Source: Exiguobacterium sibiricum 7-3 (GTDB lineage: Bacteria; Bacillota; Bacilli; Exiguobacteriales; Exiguobacteriaceae). From it: a stretch of 64,000 nucleotides of DNA. The position numbers and the translations under genes were made by a program. The stretch is from the NCBI RefSeq assembly GCF_000620865.1, contig NZ_KK211190.1, positions 695,971 to 759,970 of the forward strand, written 5' to 3'. Numbering within the stretch: the stretch's first letter is position 1; each line of letters begins with the position of its first letter. Under the pieces are notes generated by a model, which searched no databases, was not told where the DNA came from, and saw only the letters and a list, made by a program, of their open reading frames with translations. Of this stretch, positions 24,317 to 37,008 are shown piece after piece.

Positions 24317-24978
24317 GTACATTTTTTGCAGATGTGGATTGGGATATGGTTTGGGAAGCAACCCGCAGTACCGTCTATATGACGGCTGTTGCAGGACTCG
24401 CGACGTTTATCCTTGGACTTGCGATCGGTCTGTTGTTATATGCGACAAACGAAGATCTGTTGTTTAAGAACCGGGCACTGTATTCCGTGCTCAGCTTTTT
24501 AGTCAATATCTTCCGGTCGATCCCGTTTATTATCCTATTGATCCTGTTGATTCCGATTACGAAAATCATCGTCGGATCATTTTTAGGCCCGACCGCTGCT
24601 TTACCGGCGTTGATTCTTGGGGCAGCACCGTTTTACGGACGGATGGTCGAACTGGCGCTTCGTGAAGTCGATAAGGGTGTCATTGAAGCAGCTGAATCGA
24701 TGGGTGCAACGAAGTTCCAAATCATCTATAAAGTCTTGATTCCGGAAGCTCTTCCGGCAATCGTCTCCGGGATCACCGTCACACTCGTCGCACTCGTCGG
24801 TTACACGGCAATGGCCGGGTTAGCCGGTGGTGGTGGACTGGGCGATATGGCCTTCATTGAAGGATTCCAGCGCTCACAAAATAACATCACCGTCATCGCG
24901 ACGTTGTTGATTCTCGTCATCGTCTTCATCATTCAAATTATTGGTGACCTGCTCGTCAAAGCCATCGATAAACGGTAA
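24313..24978 (+). CDS. metP: Methionine ABC transporter permease MetP
   Basis: Five hydrophobic segments; the EAA loop that docks on MetN is EAAESMGATKFQIIYKVLIP (about residues 121-140). 221 residues. ATGA overlap with metN; metQ follows after 33 bases. Called metI in Gram-negatives. Confidence 0.95.
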   Translation: MSTFFADVDWDMVWEATRSTVYMTAVAGLATFILGLAIGLLLYATNEDLLFKNRALYSVLSFLVNIFRSIPFIILLILLIPITKIIVGSFLGPTAALPALILGAAPFYGRMVELALREVDKGVIEAAESMGATKFQIIYKVLIPEALPAIVSGITVTLVALVGYTAMAGLAGGGGLGDMAFIEGFQRSQNNITVIATLLILVIVFIIQIIGDLLVKAIDKR

Positions 24979-25011
24979 GACCTATTTTATTTAACTTGGG
25001 AGGAATCATTC

Positions 25012-25845
25012 ATGAAACTTTGGAAAAAATTCGTCGGCACAGCAGCCGTATCGGTCTTAGCAATCAGCCTCGCGGCATGCGGAGAAGAATCTTCATCAGG
25101 CAGCGAGGATTCTAAAACACTCGTCATTGGAGCGTCAAACGTTCCCCACGCTGAAATTCTCGAGCACGTTCAAAAAGAATACGAAGCAAAAGGCTATAAA
25201 CTCGAAATCAAGAAGTTCCAGGATTACGTGTTACCGAACAAAGCATTGGCTGAAAAAGAAATCGATGCGAACTACTTCCAACACGTGCCGTACCTTGAGC
25301 AACAGGAAAAAGAAAATAAAGACTACAAATTTGCAAGTGCCGGTGGCGTTCACGTCGAACCACTCGGTGTCTACTCTAAGAAATATAAGTCGTTGGATGA
25401 ATTACCAAAAGGCGCAACGATCTTAACGAGCTCAAACGTCGCAGAACGCGGACGTGTCTTGACGTTCCTCCAAAATGAAGGACTCATCAAGTTGAAAGAC
25501 GGTAAAACAACGGATGCACAGCTCAAAGACATCGCAGAAAACCCGAAAAACATCAAGTTCAAGACGAATATCGAAGCGTCACTCTTACCACAAGCCTACA
25601 AAAACAACGAAGGCGACGCTGTTCTCATCAACACGAACTATGCGATCGATAACGGTCTGAACCCGTTGAAAGATACGATTGCGTTAGAGGACGAGTCTTC
25701 GCCGTACGTCAACATCATCGTCACACGTGATGGCGACGAGAAAGACAAGCGCGTCACGACTCTCTTAGACATTCTTCATGAGAAAAAAAACCAGGACTGG
25801 ATCACAAAAGAATACAAAGGGGCAGTTGTCCCGGTCAGTAAATAA
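25012..25845 (+). CDS. metQ: Methionine-binding lipoprotein MetQ
   Basis: 277-residue NlpA-family solute-binding protein. Signal peptide of about 21 residues with lipobox LAAC, cysteine at about residue 23, so anchored on the outer face of the membrane. Family blocks: GASNVPHAEILEHVQ, DYVLPNKALAEKEIDANYFQH, and the NTNYAIDNGLNP segment. ATG after GGGAGGAATCATTC. Confidence 0.95.
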   Translation: MKLWKKFVGTAAVSVLAISLAACGEESSSGSEDSKTLVIGASNVPHAEILEHVQKEYEAKGYKLEIKKFQDYVLPNKALAEKEIDANYFQHVPYLEQQEKENKDYKFASAGGVHVEPLGVYSKKYKSLDELPKGATILTSSNVAERGRVLTFLQNEGLIKLKDGKTTDAQLKDIAENPKNIKFKTNIEASLLPQAYKNNEGDAVLINTNYAIDNGLNPLKDTIALEDESSPYVNIIVTRDGDEKDKRVTTLLDILHEKKNQDWITKEYKGAVVPVSK

Positions 25846-25856
25846 GTTGCTTCATT

Positions 25857-25900
25857 CAATGCATTCTTCCTATATAATGGAAGGATGCATTGTTTTTTTT
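25857..25900 (+). terminator. Terminator of metNPQ
   Basis: CAATGCATTCTTCC (25857-25870) pairs with GGAAGGATGCATTG (25879-25892, with one mismatch), then eight T. Confidence 0.9.
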
Positions 25901-25920
25901 GTGCGAAAGGGGGGATCTGC

Positions 25921-27147
25921 ATGCAACGTTTGAAACAGCTTCATCCATTGACGATCGGGGTTTTGCTCGGCACGTTTTTCGCCCGGCTCGGGACATTCAT
26001 CACGATGCCGTTTTTTGCGATTTACTTATCGGTCGTCTTAAAGTTCAGTCCGGTTGATGTCGGCTGGATTCTCAGTATCTCGGCCATCGCGAGTCTTGTC
26101 ATGAGCTTCATCGGCGGAACGTTATCCGACCGGTATGGGCGGCGGACGATGATGCTGAGCGGGACACTCGGTTTCGTGTTTGTCTTCATCGCCTTGGCGC
26201 AAGTCGAGACATTTTGGGCATTTTTCATCTTAAGTGCTTTGAATGGCGTTTTTCGTTCCATCTTCGAACCGTCGGCGAGGGCGTTGATCAGTGATACGAC
26301 GGAGGAAGAAAACCGGTTGTTCGTCTTTAACATCCGTTATACGTGCATCAATATTGCAGCGGCGATTGGACCGGGGATTGCCTTGTTGCTCAGTGCGGGC
26401 AATACGTCGATTACCTTCTATATTACGGCGTTCGTTTACTTCGGCTACGGCGTCGCCATCTTCATCCTGTTTAAGCGGCATCCGATCACGGAAAGTCACG
26501 GCGGGAAAAAGGTGTCGTTCGGGGCAACGGTCCGTCTGCTGAAGACCGACGTCGCTTTTACGTTCGCGCTCGCCGGGATCATCTTCGGAGTCTTCGGATA
26601 CAGTCAGTTCAACTCGACATTGCCGCAGTTTTTAACGACGACGACGCTATTGTCGGGCGGGACGAGTTTGTTTGCCTTGTTGATTACGATTAACGCAATC
26701 ACGGTACTCGTCGTCCAGTACCCGATCATGAAGTTTGGTGTCAAGACGTCGCCGCTCGTATCGATCACGGTCGGCATTGCGACCGTCGCCGTCGGTTTAT
26801 TCGTTATGGGAACGGCCGGTACGGTCTGGCTGATGATCGGCGCGATGTTCATCTTCACGTGCGGGGAAGTGATGATGTTCACGATGACGGATATCTTGAC
26901 CGACAGCTTTGCGACACCGGAATTACGGGGTAGTTATTTCGGGGCGATGGGCTTGACGTCAATCGGTCAATCGGTCGGACCGGTCGTCGGCGGTCAATTG
27001 TTACTTTATTTTGGTGCAGATCGACCACTGCCGATTTTTGGTGTCCTAGCCCTCTTGACATTGCTCGGTATCCCACTGCTCTTACTGTCACAGCGGGTTC
27101 ACAGTCAGTCGAAACCGGAAGAAGAGAAGGAAGTCGTCTCACTTTAA
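25921..27147 (+). CDS. MFS transporter
   Basis: 408 residues, about 12 membrane segments, with the MFS motif A between helices 2 and 3 as GGTLSDRYGRRTMM (about residue 67). Arginine-containing segment NIRYTCINIAAAIGPG in helix 5 recalls drug-exporter motif C. Substrate unknown; efflux of small molecules is the usual role of this branch. ATG 25921 after AAAGGGGGGAT. Stands alone between metQ and the suf operon. Confidence 0.85.
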   Translation: MQRLKQLHPLTIGVLLGTFFARLGTFITMPFFAIYLSVVLKFSPVDVGWILSISAIASLVMSFIGGTLSDRYGRRTMMLSGTLGFVFVFIALAQVETFWAFFILSALNGVFRSIFEPSARALISDTTEEENRLFVFNIRYTCINIAAAIGPGIALLLSAGNTSITFYITAFVYFGYGVAIFILFKRHPITESHGGKKVSFGATVRLLKTDVAFTFALAGIIFGVFGYSQFNSTLPQFLTTTTLLSGGTSLFALLITINAITVLVVQYPIMKFGVKTSPLVSITVGIATVAVGLFVMGTAGTVWLMIGAMFIFTCGEVMMFTMTDILTDSFATPELRGSYFGAMGLTSIGQSVGPVVGGQLLLYFGADRPLPIFGVLALLTLLGIPLLLLSQRVHSQSKPEEEKEVVSL

Positions 27148-27200
27148 AGTCATTCTCAGTAAAGACGCTTGTTTTGAGAAAAAACCATGAGCGATGACGC

Positions 27201-27229
27201 TTGAATAATGTGGTATGATTCATTAAGAT
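27201..27229 (+). promoter_or_regulatory. Promoter of the suf operon
   Basis: TTGAAT (27201-27206), 17-base spacer, TAAGAT (27224-27229), with the sufC start at 27304. Confidence 0.55.
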
Positions 27230-27250
27230 TAGAATGATACTAAATTAGTA
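27213..27250. promoter_or_regulatory. Two inverted repeats over the suf promoter
   Basis: GTATGATTC (27213-27221) and GAATGATAC (27232-27240) flank the -10 box as an inverted repeat with one mismatch. TACTAAATTAGTA (27238-27250) is a perfect 13-base palindrome over the expected transcription start. Neither resembles the Fur box. Possible operator for an iron or Fe-S responsive regulator; identity unknown. Confidence 0.45.
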
Positions 27251-27303
27251 ACTCTCGTGAACTGAATCGTCAGACACGAAATGAATAGATGGAGGGATTC
27301 TAC

Positions 27304-28089
27304 ATGAAGGCTTCACACTTGAAGATTGAAGATCTACACGTCGCAATCGACGGCAAAGAAATCTTGAAAGGCGTCAACTTAGAAATCAAAGGCGGCGAAA
27401 TCCACGCGGTCATGGGACCAAACGGGACTGGTAAATCGACACTTGCATCAGCATTGATGGGTCACCCGACTTACGAAGTAACGTCTGGTTCAGTCACACT
27501 CGACGGCGAAGACGTCCTCGAGATGGAAGTCAACGAACGCGCACAAGCAGGTATGTTCCTCGCGATGCAATACCCAAGCGAAATCAGTGGTGTCACGAAC
27601 TCAGACTTCTTGCGTTCAGCAATCAACTCACGCCGCGAAGAAGGCGATGAGATCTCACTCATGAAATTCATCCGTCAACTCGACGCACAAATGGGTCTTC
27701 TTGAAATGCCGGGCGAAATGGCACACCGTTACCTCAACGAAGGTTTCTCAGGCGGAGAGAAGAAACGGAATGAAATCCTCCAAATGACGATGTTGAAACC
27801 AGCCATCGCCATCCTTGACGAAATCGATTCAGGTCTTGATATCGATGCGCTTAAAGTCGTCGCAAAAGGTGTCAACGAAATGCGTTCACCTGAATTCGGC
27901 TGCTTGATCATCACGCACTATCAACGCCTCTTGAACTATATCGAGCCAGACTTCATCCACATCATGATGGGCGGAAAAATCGTCATGTCAGGTGGAAAAG
28001 AACTTGCACACCGTTTAGAAGCAGAAGGTTATGACTGGGTTAAAAAAGAACTCGGCATCGAAGAAGTCGAAATCGAAACAAAAGCGTAA
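27304..28089 (+). CDS. sufC: Fe-S assembly ATPase SufC
   Basis: Soluble ABC-type ATPase of the SufBCD scaffold complex. Walker A GPNGTGKSTLASALMG (about residue 38), signature FSGGEKKRNEILQM (about residue 149), Walker B AILDEIDSGLDIDALK. 261 residues. ATG 27304 after GGAGGG. First gene of sufCDSUB, the essential Fe-S system of Bacillales. Confidence 0.96.
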   Translation: MKASHLKIEDLHVAIDGKEILKGVNLEIKGGEIHAVMGPNGTGKSTLASALMGHPTYEVTSGSVTLDGEDVLEMEVNERAQAGMFLAMQYPSEISGVTNSDFLRSAINSRREEGDEISLMKFIRQLDAQMGLLEMPGEMAHRYLNEGFSGGEKKRNEILQMTMLKPAIAILDEIDSGLDIDALKVVAKGVNEMRSPEFGCLIITHYQRLLNYIEPDFIHIMMGGKIVMSGGKELAHRLEAEGYDWVKKELGIEEVEIETKA

Positions 28090-28107
28090 GACGAGGGAGG
28101 AAGCATG

Positions 28108-31034
<2,927 letters not shown>

Positions 31035-31066
31035 CTTCGGTCAGTAAGTAAGAGGAGGAAACGAAC

Positions 31067-32464
31067 ATGGCTAAGAACATGCCTGAAATTGGCGATTATA
31101 AATATGGTTTCCACGATCGCGATATCTCGATCTTCCGTTCTGGACGCGGCTTGACGACAGAAGTCGTCGAGACGATCTCGAAAATGAAGGAAGAACCGCA
31201 ATGGATGCTTGATTTCCGTCTGAAATCACTCAAGATTTTCAACGAACAATCAATGCCAGCATGGGGCGGCGACCTATCAGATCTTCGTTTTGATGACATC
31301 ACGTACTATGTTAAACCATCAGAACGTGCTGAAAAATCATGGGATGAAGTACCGGAAGAAATCAAACGTACGTTTGACAAACTCGGAATCCCGGAAGCTG
31401 AGCAAAAATACCTCGCAGGTGTTTCAGCACAGTATGAATCAGAAGTGGTTTACCACAACATGAAGAGTGAGCTTGAAGATCAAGGAATCGTCTTCAAAGA
31501 TACGGATACAGCACTGAAAGAAAACGAAGATTTATTCCGTGAGTACTTCGGTAAATTGATTCCGCCGACGGATAACAAGTTCGCTGCTCTTAACACAGCG
31601 GTCTGGTCGGGTGGATCATTCATCTACGTACCAAAAGGCATCAAGATGGATACGCCGCTTCAAGCCTACTTCCGGATCAACTCGGAAAACATGGGTCAAT
31701 TCGAGCGGACGTTGATCATCGTGGACGAAGAAGCATCGGTGCATTACGTCGAAGGATGTACGGCACCGGTCTACACGACGAACTCGCTTCACTCAGCAGT
31801 CGTTGAGATCTTCATCAACAAAAACGCGTACTGCCGTTACACGACAATCCAAAACTGGGCGAACAACGTCTACAACCTCGTTACGAAACGTGCGATCTGT
31901 GAAGCCGGCGCGACGATGGAATGGGTCGATGGTAACATCGGTTCGAAATTGACGATGAAATATCCAGCCGTCATCTTAAAAGGTGAAGGTTCACGTGGTA
32001 TGACATTATCAATCGCGATCGCGGGTAAAGGTCAACACCAAGATGCGGGCGCGAAGATGATTCACCTTGCACCAAACACGTCGTCGACAATCGTCTCGAA
32101 GTCGATTTCAAAACACGGTGGGAAAGTAACGTACCGTGGAATTGTCCACTTTGGTCGTAAAGCGACCGGCGCACGTTCGAACATCGAATGTGACACGTTG
32201 ATCATGGACAACCAGTCGACATCAGATACGATTCCGTACAACGAAATTCTCAACGATAACATTTCGCTTGAACACGAAGCGAAGGTGTCGAAGGTCTCAG
32301 AAGAGCAATTGTTCTACTTGATGAGCCGCGGGATTTCACAAGAAGAAGCAACGGAAATGATCGTCATGGGCTTCATCGAGCCGTTCACAAAAGAATTGCC
32401 GATGGAATATGCGGTCGAAATGAACCGTCTCATCAAGTTCGAGATGGAAGGTTCAATCGGATAA
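31067..32464 (+). CDS. sufB: Fe-S assembly protein SufB
   Basis: Scaffold on which the cluster is built, with SufC and SufD. 465 residues; family blocks [20 protein letters not shown] (about residues 185-204), [20 protein letters not shown] (about 229-248), [15 protein letters not shown] and [20 protein letters not shown] (C-terminal). ATG 31067 after GAGGAGG. Last gene of sufCDSUB, followed by a terminator. Confidence 0.96.
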   Translation: MAKNMPEIGDYKYGFHDRDISIFRSGRGLTTEVVETISKMKEEPQWMLDFRLKSLKIFNEQSMPAWGGDLSDLRFDDITYYVKPSERAEKSWDEVPEEIKRTFDKLGIPEAEQKYLAGVSAQYESEVVYHNMKSELEDQGIVFKDTDTALKENEDLFREYFGKLIPPTDNKFAALNTAVWSGGSFIYVPKGIKMDTPLQAYFRINSENMGQFERTLIIVDEEASVHYVEGCTAPVYTTNSLHSAVVEIFINKNAYCRYTTIQNWANNVYNLVTKRAICEAGATMEWVDGNIGSKLTMKYPAVILKGEGSRGMTLSIAIAGKGQHQDAGAKMIHLAPNTSSTIVSKSISKHGGKVTYRGIVHFGRKATGARSNIECDTLIMDNQSTSDTIPYNEILNDNISLEHEAKVSKVSEEQLFYLMSRGISQEEATEMIVMGFIEPFTKELPMEYAVEMNRLIKFEMEGSIG

Positions 32465-32470
32465 TTTTTC

Positions 32471-32503
32471 AACTCTCTCATCAACAGATGAGGGAGTTTT
32501 TTT
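32471..32503 (+). terminator. Terminator of the suf operon
   Basis: AACTCTCTCATC (32471-32482) pairs with GATGAGGGAGTT (32487-32498, one G-U), then seven T. Confidence 0.9.
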
Positions 32504-32548
32504 CGTGAACAGCTAAAAACGGGTAAAGGATTGAAAAAGGAGGGAGTT

Positions 32549-33118
32549 ATGATGCGTAAACTCATTTATTCTTTTCAAGTCTCGCTCGACGGGTACATCG
32601 AGGATGCGTCAGGCAGCATCGCGTTTGCGTCACCGGACGCTGAGCTGCATCAGTATTTTAATGACTACGAAACAGAATTTGATACCCATGTTTATGGACG
32701 TCGTCTGTATGAAATGATGCAGTACTGGGAGTCCGCGGATCAAACGGACACAGATCCGATCATCGTAGCGTATGCGAAGACATGGCAAGCGCTCGAGAAG
32801 ATTGTGTTCTCGGAAACGATGACAGCAGTCGAGGGAAACGCACGTCTTGCGACGAGACCACTTGCGGAGGAACTGGCGGCATTGAAGCAGGCACCCGGGA
32901 AACAGATTGCGATCGGCGGGGCGACGCTTGCGGCAGAAGCCGTCCGCTTGGACTTGATCGACCGCTACCATGTCGTCATCTATCCCGTCTTACTCGGAGG
33001 CGGCAAGCGGATGTTTCCGTTGTTTGAGCACTCCTTGTCCTTACAGCTCGTGGAGCAGCAGACATTTGCTTCCGGGTGTATCGCCTTGACGTATGAACGG
33101 ATTCGAACCGACTCCTGA
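32549..33118 (+). CDS. RibD C-terminal / dihydrofolate reductase-like protein
   Basis: 190 residues, single RibD_C domain with MRKLIYSFQVSLDGYIEDA at the start and IAIGGATLAAEAVRLDLIDR near residue 131 (NADPH-binding region). Relatives include B. subtilis YwjB and YyaP; true substrate unknown. Starts ATG 32549 and ATG 32552 both fit AGGAGGGAG. Single gene. The gap after it (33119-33305) has no supported feature beyond a short hairpin. Confidence 0.8.
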   Translation: MMRKLIYSFQVSLDGYIEDASGSIAFASPDAELHQYFNDYETEFDTHVYGRRLYEMMQYWESADQTDTDPIIVAYAKTWQALEKIVFSETMTAVEGNARLATRPLAEELAALKQAPGKQIAIGGATLAAEAVRLDLIDRYHVVIYPVLLGGGKRMFPLFEHSLSLQLVEQQTFASGCIALTYERIRTDS

Positions 33119-33305
33119 TGATCAGCAATGAATCCATGAAACAGGCAGTCTTTTTCTCCTTATTTTTGAAGGAGTAGGAAGGATTTGCTTGTTTTTTATA
33201 TGAAGAATACACGTCTTTTCGAAGACGAGTCTTGAAGAAGAAATTCCCGATTCCGCTATGCTATGATAAAAAATATGTAGCACACACAGATGAGGAGGGG
33301 GAAGG

Positions 33306-34151
33306 ATGATTTATGTCGGCGTGACCGGTTGGGGCGATCACGACAGCCTCTATCCGACACCACAGGATCGGAAGGAGAAGCTCGCTGCCTACGCGGGCCA
33401 TTTTCCGGCAGTCGAGGTCGATTCGACGTATTATGCGATTCAACCGGAACGGAATTATCAAAAATGGGTCGCGGAAACACCGGATGACTTTCGGTTCATC
33501 GTCAAGGTCCATCGGGCGATGAGTGGTCATGACCGGGAAAACAAGGATCCGCTTGGTCCGATCTTTGAACAATACCTCGCTTCGATTGAACCGATGCGGC
33601 AGAGTGGAAAGATTGCAGCAATTCTCGTCCAACTCCCGCCCTGGTTCGATGTCAGTAAAGTGCATCTCGAGTACCTTCAGACGATCCGGAAGTCGCTTGC
33701 CGGTCTCCCTGTCGCGATCGAGTTTCGGAATCCGTCCTGGTATTCCGAAGCGTACCAAGAGCGGACACTGCGTTTTTTGGCGGAGCATCAGTTCATCCAT
33801 ACGATCTGTGATGAACCGCAGACGGAAGACGGATCTGTGCCGTTTGTTCCCGTCGTGACACAAGAGACGGCATTTGTCCGTCTGCACGGCCGTAATATCA
33901 ACGGATGGCTCAAGAAGCCCGGCCAAAGCAGTGAGGACTGGCGGAAGGTCCGTTGCCTGTACCGTTACTCGGAAGAAGAACTGCAAGGTTTGGCGACACA
34001 CATCCGTTCACTTGCCGAACAGGCAAAAGACGTGTATGTTTTCTTTAACAACAACTCAGCAGGAGACGCCGTACCAAACGCCAAACGACTGATCGAGATT
34101 TTAGGTCTTGATTATGAATCGCTTGCGCCCCGGCAAATTTCCCTGTTTTAA
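33306..34151 (+). CDS. DUF72 protein (YunF-like)
   Basis: 281 residues, TIM-barrel-like DUF72. MIYVGVTGWGDHDSLYP and EVDSTYYAIQPERNYQKW (about residues 38-55) are the family signatures; FVRLHGRN and VYVFFNNNSAGDAVPNA mark the C-terminal half. Function unknown. It precedes a yunD-like gene as in B. subtilis. ATG after GAGGAGGGGGAAGG. Confidence 0.85.
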   Translation: MIYVGVTGWGDHDSLYPTPQDRKEKLAAYAGHFPAVEVDSTYYAIQPERNYQKWVAETPDDFRFIVKVHRAMSGHDRENKDPLGPIFEQYLASIEPMRQSGKIAAILVQLPPWFDVSKVHLEYLQTIRKSLAGLPVAIEFRNPSWYSEAYQERTLRFLAEHQFIHTICDEPQTEDGSVPFVPVVTQETAFVRLHGRNINGWLKKPGQSSEDWRKVRCLYRYSEEELQGLATHIRSLAEQAKDVYVFFNNNSAGDAVPNAKRLIEILGLDYESLAPRQISLF

Positions 34152-34171
34152 CACCTAGAGGAGGCTTAAGC

Positions 34172-35467
34172 GTGAAGTTACACGTCATTCATTATAACGA
34201 TCTGCATTCACACTTTGATATGTGGCCTCGCTATATGTCGTTCATGAAAGAACACCGGACGTACGATTCCCTCGTCTTCGATTTAGGCGACCATGCGGAC
34301 CGGGTCGCACCGGCGACGGAAGCGACGCAAGGTAAAATCAATACCCATCTATTAAATGAACTGTCCCCGACGGCTGTCACGATCGGAAACAATGAAGGCA
34401 TTACGTTTCCGCATGATTGGTTGGCAGACTTATATACGGACGCGACGTTCCCGGTTCTCGTCTCGAACTTGACGGCACCGTTTGTGAAAGCCGGCATGAT
34501 TCAACACCTACCGACGGGAAAAGTTGGGATTTTTGGGCTGACAGCTCCTTATTACGAGCTGTACGCCTTACTCGGATGGACGATTGAAGATCCGTTTGAA
34601 GCAGCAGCACGTGAGATCGAAGCTTTGCGGGATCAAGTCGACGTCTTGATCTGTTTAAGTCATCTCGGCTTTTATCAGGATGAAGAACTGGCGGAACGGT
34701 TCCCGGAGCTTGATTTGATCATCGGAGCGCATACGCACCACGTCCTCGATGACGGAGTCGTCAAAAACGGCGTGTTGATTGCCCAGGCCGGAAAGTACGG
34801 TCAGTACGCAGGGGAAATCTACTTAAACACGGATACGGGCGAAAAAGAGGCGGTCCTGCATCCGCTTGAAGCGTATCCGGCAGACGAGGCGACATCGGTC
34901 TTACTCGATAAAGAACAGTATTTAGCGGAGCGTCAGATGAAACAACCGATTGGCCGGACATCAGGTCTGGCGAATGACTGGTTCAACCCGTCCCCGTTTA
35001 CGCAACTGCTCGCGGATACGATGCGCGACTGGTGTCAGGCGGACCTCGCCTGTGTGCCGGCCGGGATGTTGCTTGGCTCATTGTCCCCGGGACCGGTGTC
35101 CGCGTTTGATTTGCACCGGCTTTGTCCGCATCCGATCAATCCGTGTAAGGTGACGATGACGGGTGTGGAATTAAAAGCGTTCATCGCCGAGGTCGACAGT
35201 GAGCGTTTTGAACAGCTGAAAGTGCGCGGTCTCGGTTTCCGTGGTAAATTAATGGGCAAGATGCATTATTCTGGAAATCATCACCAAATTGACAATACGA
35301 AAACCTATACTGTCGTCCTTCCGGATATGTTTACATTTGGTCCTTTATTTCCGGAAATCAAAGAAATGCCGAAAGAATATTTCATGCCGGAATTATTACG
35401 GGATTTGTTGTTCAATCGCCTATCGGAGAAGTCAGAATTTGGTGAATTACCCGTCCGCAAACACTGA
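34172..35467 (+). CDS. Metallophosphatase / 5'-nucleotidase-like protein (YunD-like)
   Basis: 431 residues without signal peptide, so cytosolic. N-terminal calcineurin-like phosphoesterase domain: HYNDLHSHF (residues 6-14), [14 protein letters not shown] (about residue 70) and [10 protein letters not shown] (about residue 187); C-terminal 5'-nucleotidase domain from about residue 260. The nucleotidase family has GNHE where this one has GNNEG; related YunD proteins appear to share this. GTG start after AGAGGAGG. Substrate likely a nucleotide or UDP-sugar, unproven. Confidence 0.85.
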   Translation: MKLHVIHYNDLHSHFDMWPRYMSFMKEHRTYDSLVFDLGDHADRVAPATEATQGKINTHLLNELSPTAVTIGNNEGITFPHDWLADLYTDATFPVLVSNLTAPFVKAGMIQHLPTGKVGIFGLTAPYYELYALLGWTIEDPFEAAAREIEALRDQVDVLICLSHLGFYQDEELAERFPELDLIIGAHTHHVLDDGVVKNGVLIAQAGKYGQYAGEIYLNTDTGEKEAVLHPLEAYPADEATSVLLDKEQYLAERQMKQPIGRTSGLANDWFNPSPFTQLLADTMRDWCQADLACVPAGMLLGSLSPGPVSAFDLHRLCPHPINPCKVTMTGVELKAFIAEVDSERFEQLKVRGLGFRGKLMGKMHYSGNHHQIDNTKTYTVVLPDMFTFGPLFPEIKEMPKEYFMPELLRDLLFNRLSEKSEFGELPVRKH

Positions 35468-35529
35468 ATATTTGTTATACTGTAACAGAAATCAGGTCAG
35501 TTTTTACGGATAAAGGGGGAAACCGATTC

Positions 35530-36429
35530 ATGGGACGCGGAGAGATACAACGTAAACCAGAGTGGTTGAAAATCAAGTTGAACACGAATGAGACATACAC
35601 AGAACTCAAAAGTATGATGCGCGAGAAAAAGCTCCACACGGTATGTGAGGAAGCCAAGTGTCCGAACATTCATGAATGTTGGGCTGTGCGCCGGACGGCG
35701 ACGTTCATGATTCTTGGAAGTATCTGTACACGGGCTTGTCGTTTTTGTGCCGTCACGACAGGGCGACCAAACGAACTCGACTTGGAAGAACCGAAACGAG
35801 TAGCGGAATCCGTTCGTCTGATGAATCTGAAACATGCGGTCATCACAGCGGTTGCCCGTGATGATTTAAATGACTTCGGAGCCGGTGTCTACGCGGAGAC
35901 GGTGCGTGAAGTGCGCCGTATGAATCCGGAGACATCAATTGAAGTCTTACCGTCCGACATGGGTGGGAACTTCGACGCGTTACAGACGCTGATTGAAGCC
36001 AAGCCGGACATCATGAACCACAACATCGAGACGGTACGCCGTCTGACACCAACGGTCCGGGCAAAAGCAACGTACGACCGGACGCTTGAATTCCTGCGTC
36101 GTTCAAAGGAACTCGCACCTGAAATTCCAACGAAATCGAGTCTGATGTTAGGTCTTGGTGAGACGTGGGAAGAAATTTTGCAGACGATGGACGACTTACG
36201 GGCGAATGATGTCGACATCATGACGATTGGTCAATACCTGCAACCGACGAAAAAGCACTTGGATGTCATCAAGTACTACACACCACAAGAGTTTGCTGAA
36301 TTAAAACAGATTGCGCTCGGAAAAGGCTTCTCGCATTGTGAGGCCGGTCCGCTTGTCCGCTCGTCTTACCACGCCGACGAACAAGTCAACGCTGCGAAAA
36401 AAAATAAAGCTGCTCTACCGATTGACTGA
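35530..36429 (+). CDS. lipA: Lipoyl synthase LipA
   Basis: Radical SAM enzyme that inserts two sulfurs into protein-bound octanoyl groups. Auxiliary cluster cysteines in [14 protein letters not shown] (about residues 37-50) and radical SAM CxxxCxxC in [15 protein letters not shown] (about residues 65-79). C-terminal [13 protein letters not shown] is the serine-containing family end. 299 residues. Relevant partner in this window: gcvH, the lipoylated H protein. Confidence 0.97.
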   Translation: MGRGEIQRKPEWLKIKLNTNETYTELKSMMREKKLHTVCEEAKCPNIHECWAVRRTATFMILGSICTRACRFCAVTTGRPNELDLEEPKRVAESVRLMNLKHAVITAVARDDLNDFGAGVYAETVREVRRMNPETSIEVLPSDMGGNFDALQTLIEAKPDIMNHNIETVRRLTPTVRAKATYDRTLEFLRRSKELAPEIPTKSSLMLGLGETWEEILQTMDDLRANDVDIMTIGQYLQPTKKHLDVIKYYTPQEFAELKQIALGKGFSHCEAGPLVRSSYHADEQVNAAKKNKAALPID

Positions 36430-36435
36430 CGATCA

Positions 36436-36470
36436 GGGACCGTCCACGCCGCGTGCGGGGACGGTTTTCT
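36436..36470 (+). terminator. Terminator after lipA
   Basis: ACCGTCC (36439-36445) pairs with GGACGGT (36459-36465); the inner CGC/GCG extends the stem; four T follow. Confidence 0.75.
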
Positions 36471-36533
36471 GCTGTCTGACGATTCGTTTTCAAGTATGAT
36501 TATGGTAAGATAAAAGAAGCAGGGGGTGGAAAA

Positions 36534-36924
36534 ATGATACAAGTCAATCGTGAAAGATATGAAATCGTCGAAGAAAAACGGGAAGGATTCCACGAAGAAG
36601 CCTTCATCGGCCGCTTTAGCGATGTGCTCGAAAAATATGACTACATCGTCGGAGACTGGGGACACGGACAATTGCGGCTCCGTGGTTTCTATGAAGATAA
36701 CCATGAAAAAGCAACGTTTGATACAAAAAATCTCCCACGTGGCGGATTATTTGTACGAATACTGCAATTTCGGCTGTGCGTATTTTATCGTCAAACGGAT
36801 GGAATTCGTAGAAGGAGAAGAAGCACCACCTCGCTTCGACGGATCTTCGGCGAATACGTTAAAACTGAAACGGAAGTTCTCGGCGGAAAAAGAAGAAGCA
36901 AACGAAGTCAAAAGCGAACAGTAA
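36534..36924 (+). pseudogene. yutD: YutD family (DUF1027) gene interrupted by a one-base frameshift
   Basis: The first 66 codons read as a normal YutD start (MIQVNRERYEIVEEKREGFH, then YDYIVGDWGHGQLRLRGFYE). The conserved second half (ADYLYEYCNFGCAYFIVKRM) lies in the frame one base further on, ending at 36924. The frames meet at six A (36725-36730) after GATAC; with five A the two halves join as one protein of about 130 residues. Unshifted, translation would end in unrelated sequence at 36980. It follows lipA as in the B. subtilis yut region. Could be a real mutation, a base-calling error in a homopolymer, or slippage; it would need a +1 shift, so classic -1 frameshifting does not apply. Confidence 0.8.
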
Positions 36925-36946
36925 TCAAAATGACATTTGAAAGGAT

Positions 36947-36972
36947 GTTTCCGATTGGGTGTTTTCGGCTAA
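36947..36972 (+). promoter_or_regulatory. SigB-like promoter of the stress protein gene
   Basis: GTTTCC (36947-36952), 14-base spacer, GGCTAA (36967-36972), close to the SigB consensus GTTTAA / GGGTAA. Start of the gene is 37 bases downstream. The encoded protein is of a general stress family, which supports the reading. Confidence 0.5.
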
Positions 36973-37008
36973 TAGTATAGTATTACGCACCTATAGGGGG
37001 AACTATCC

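Noticed and set aside
36725-36730. Programmed -1 frameshift in yutD
   Set aside because: The needed shift is +1 (skip one base), and an A6 run alone is not a -1 slippery heptamer leading to the right frame.
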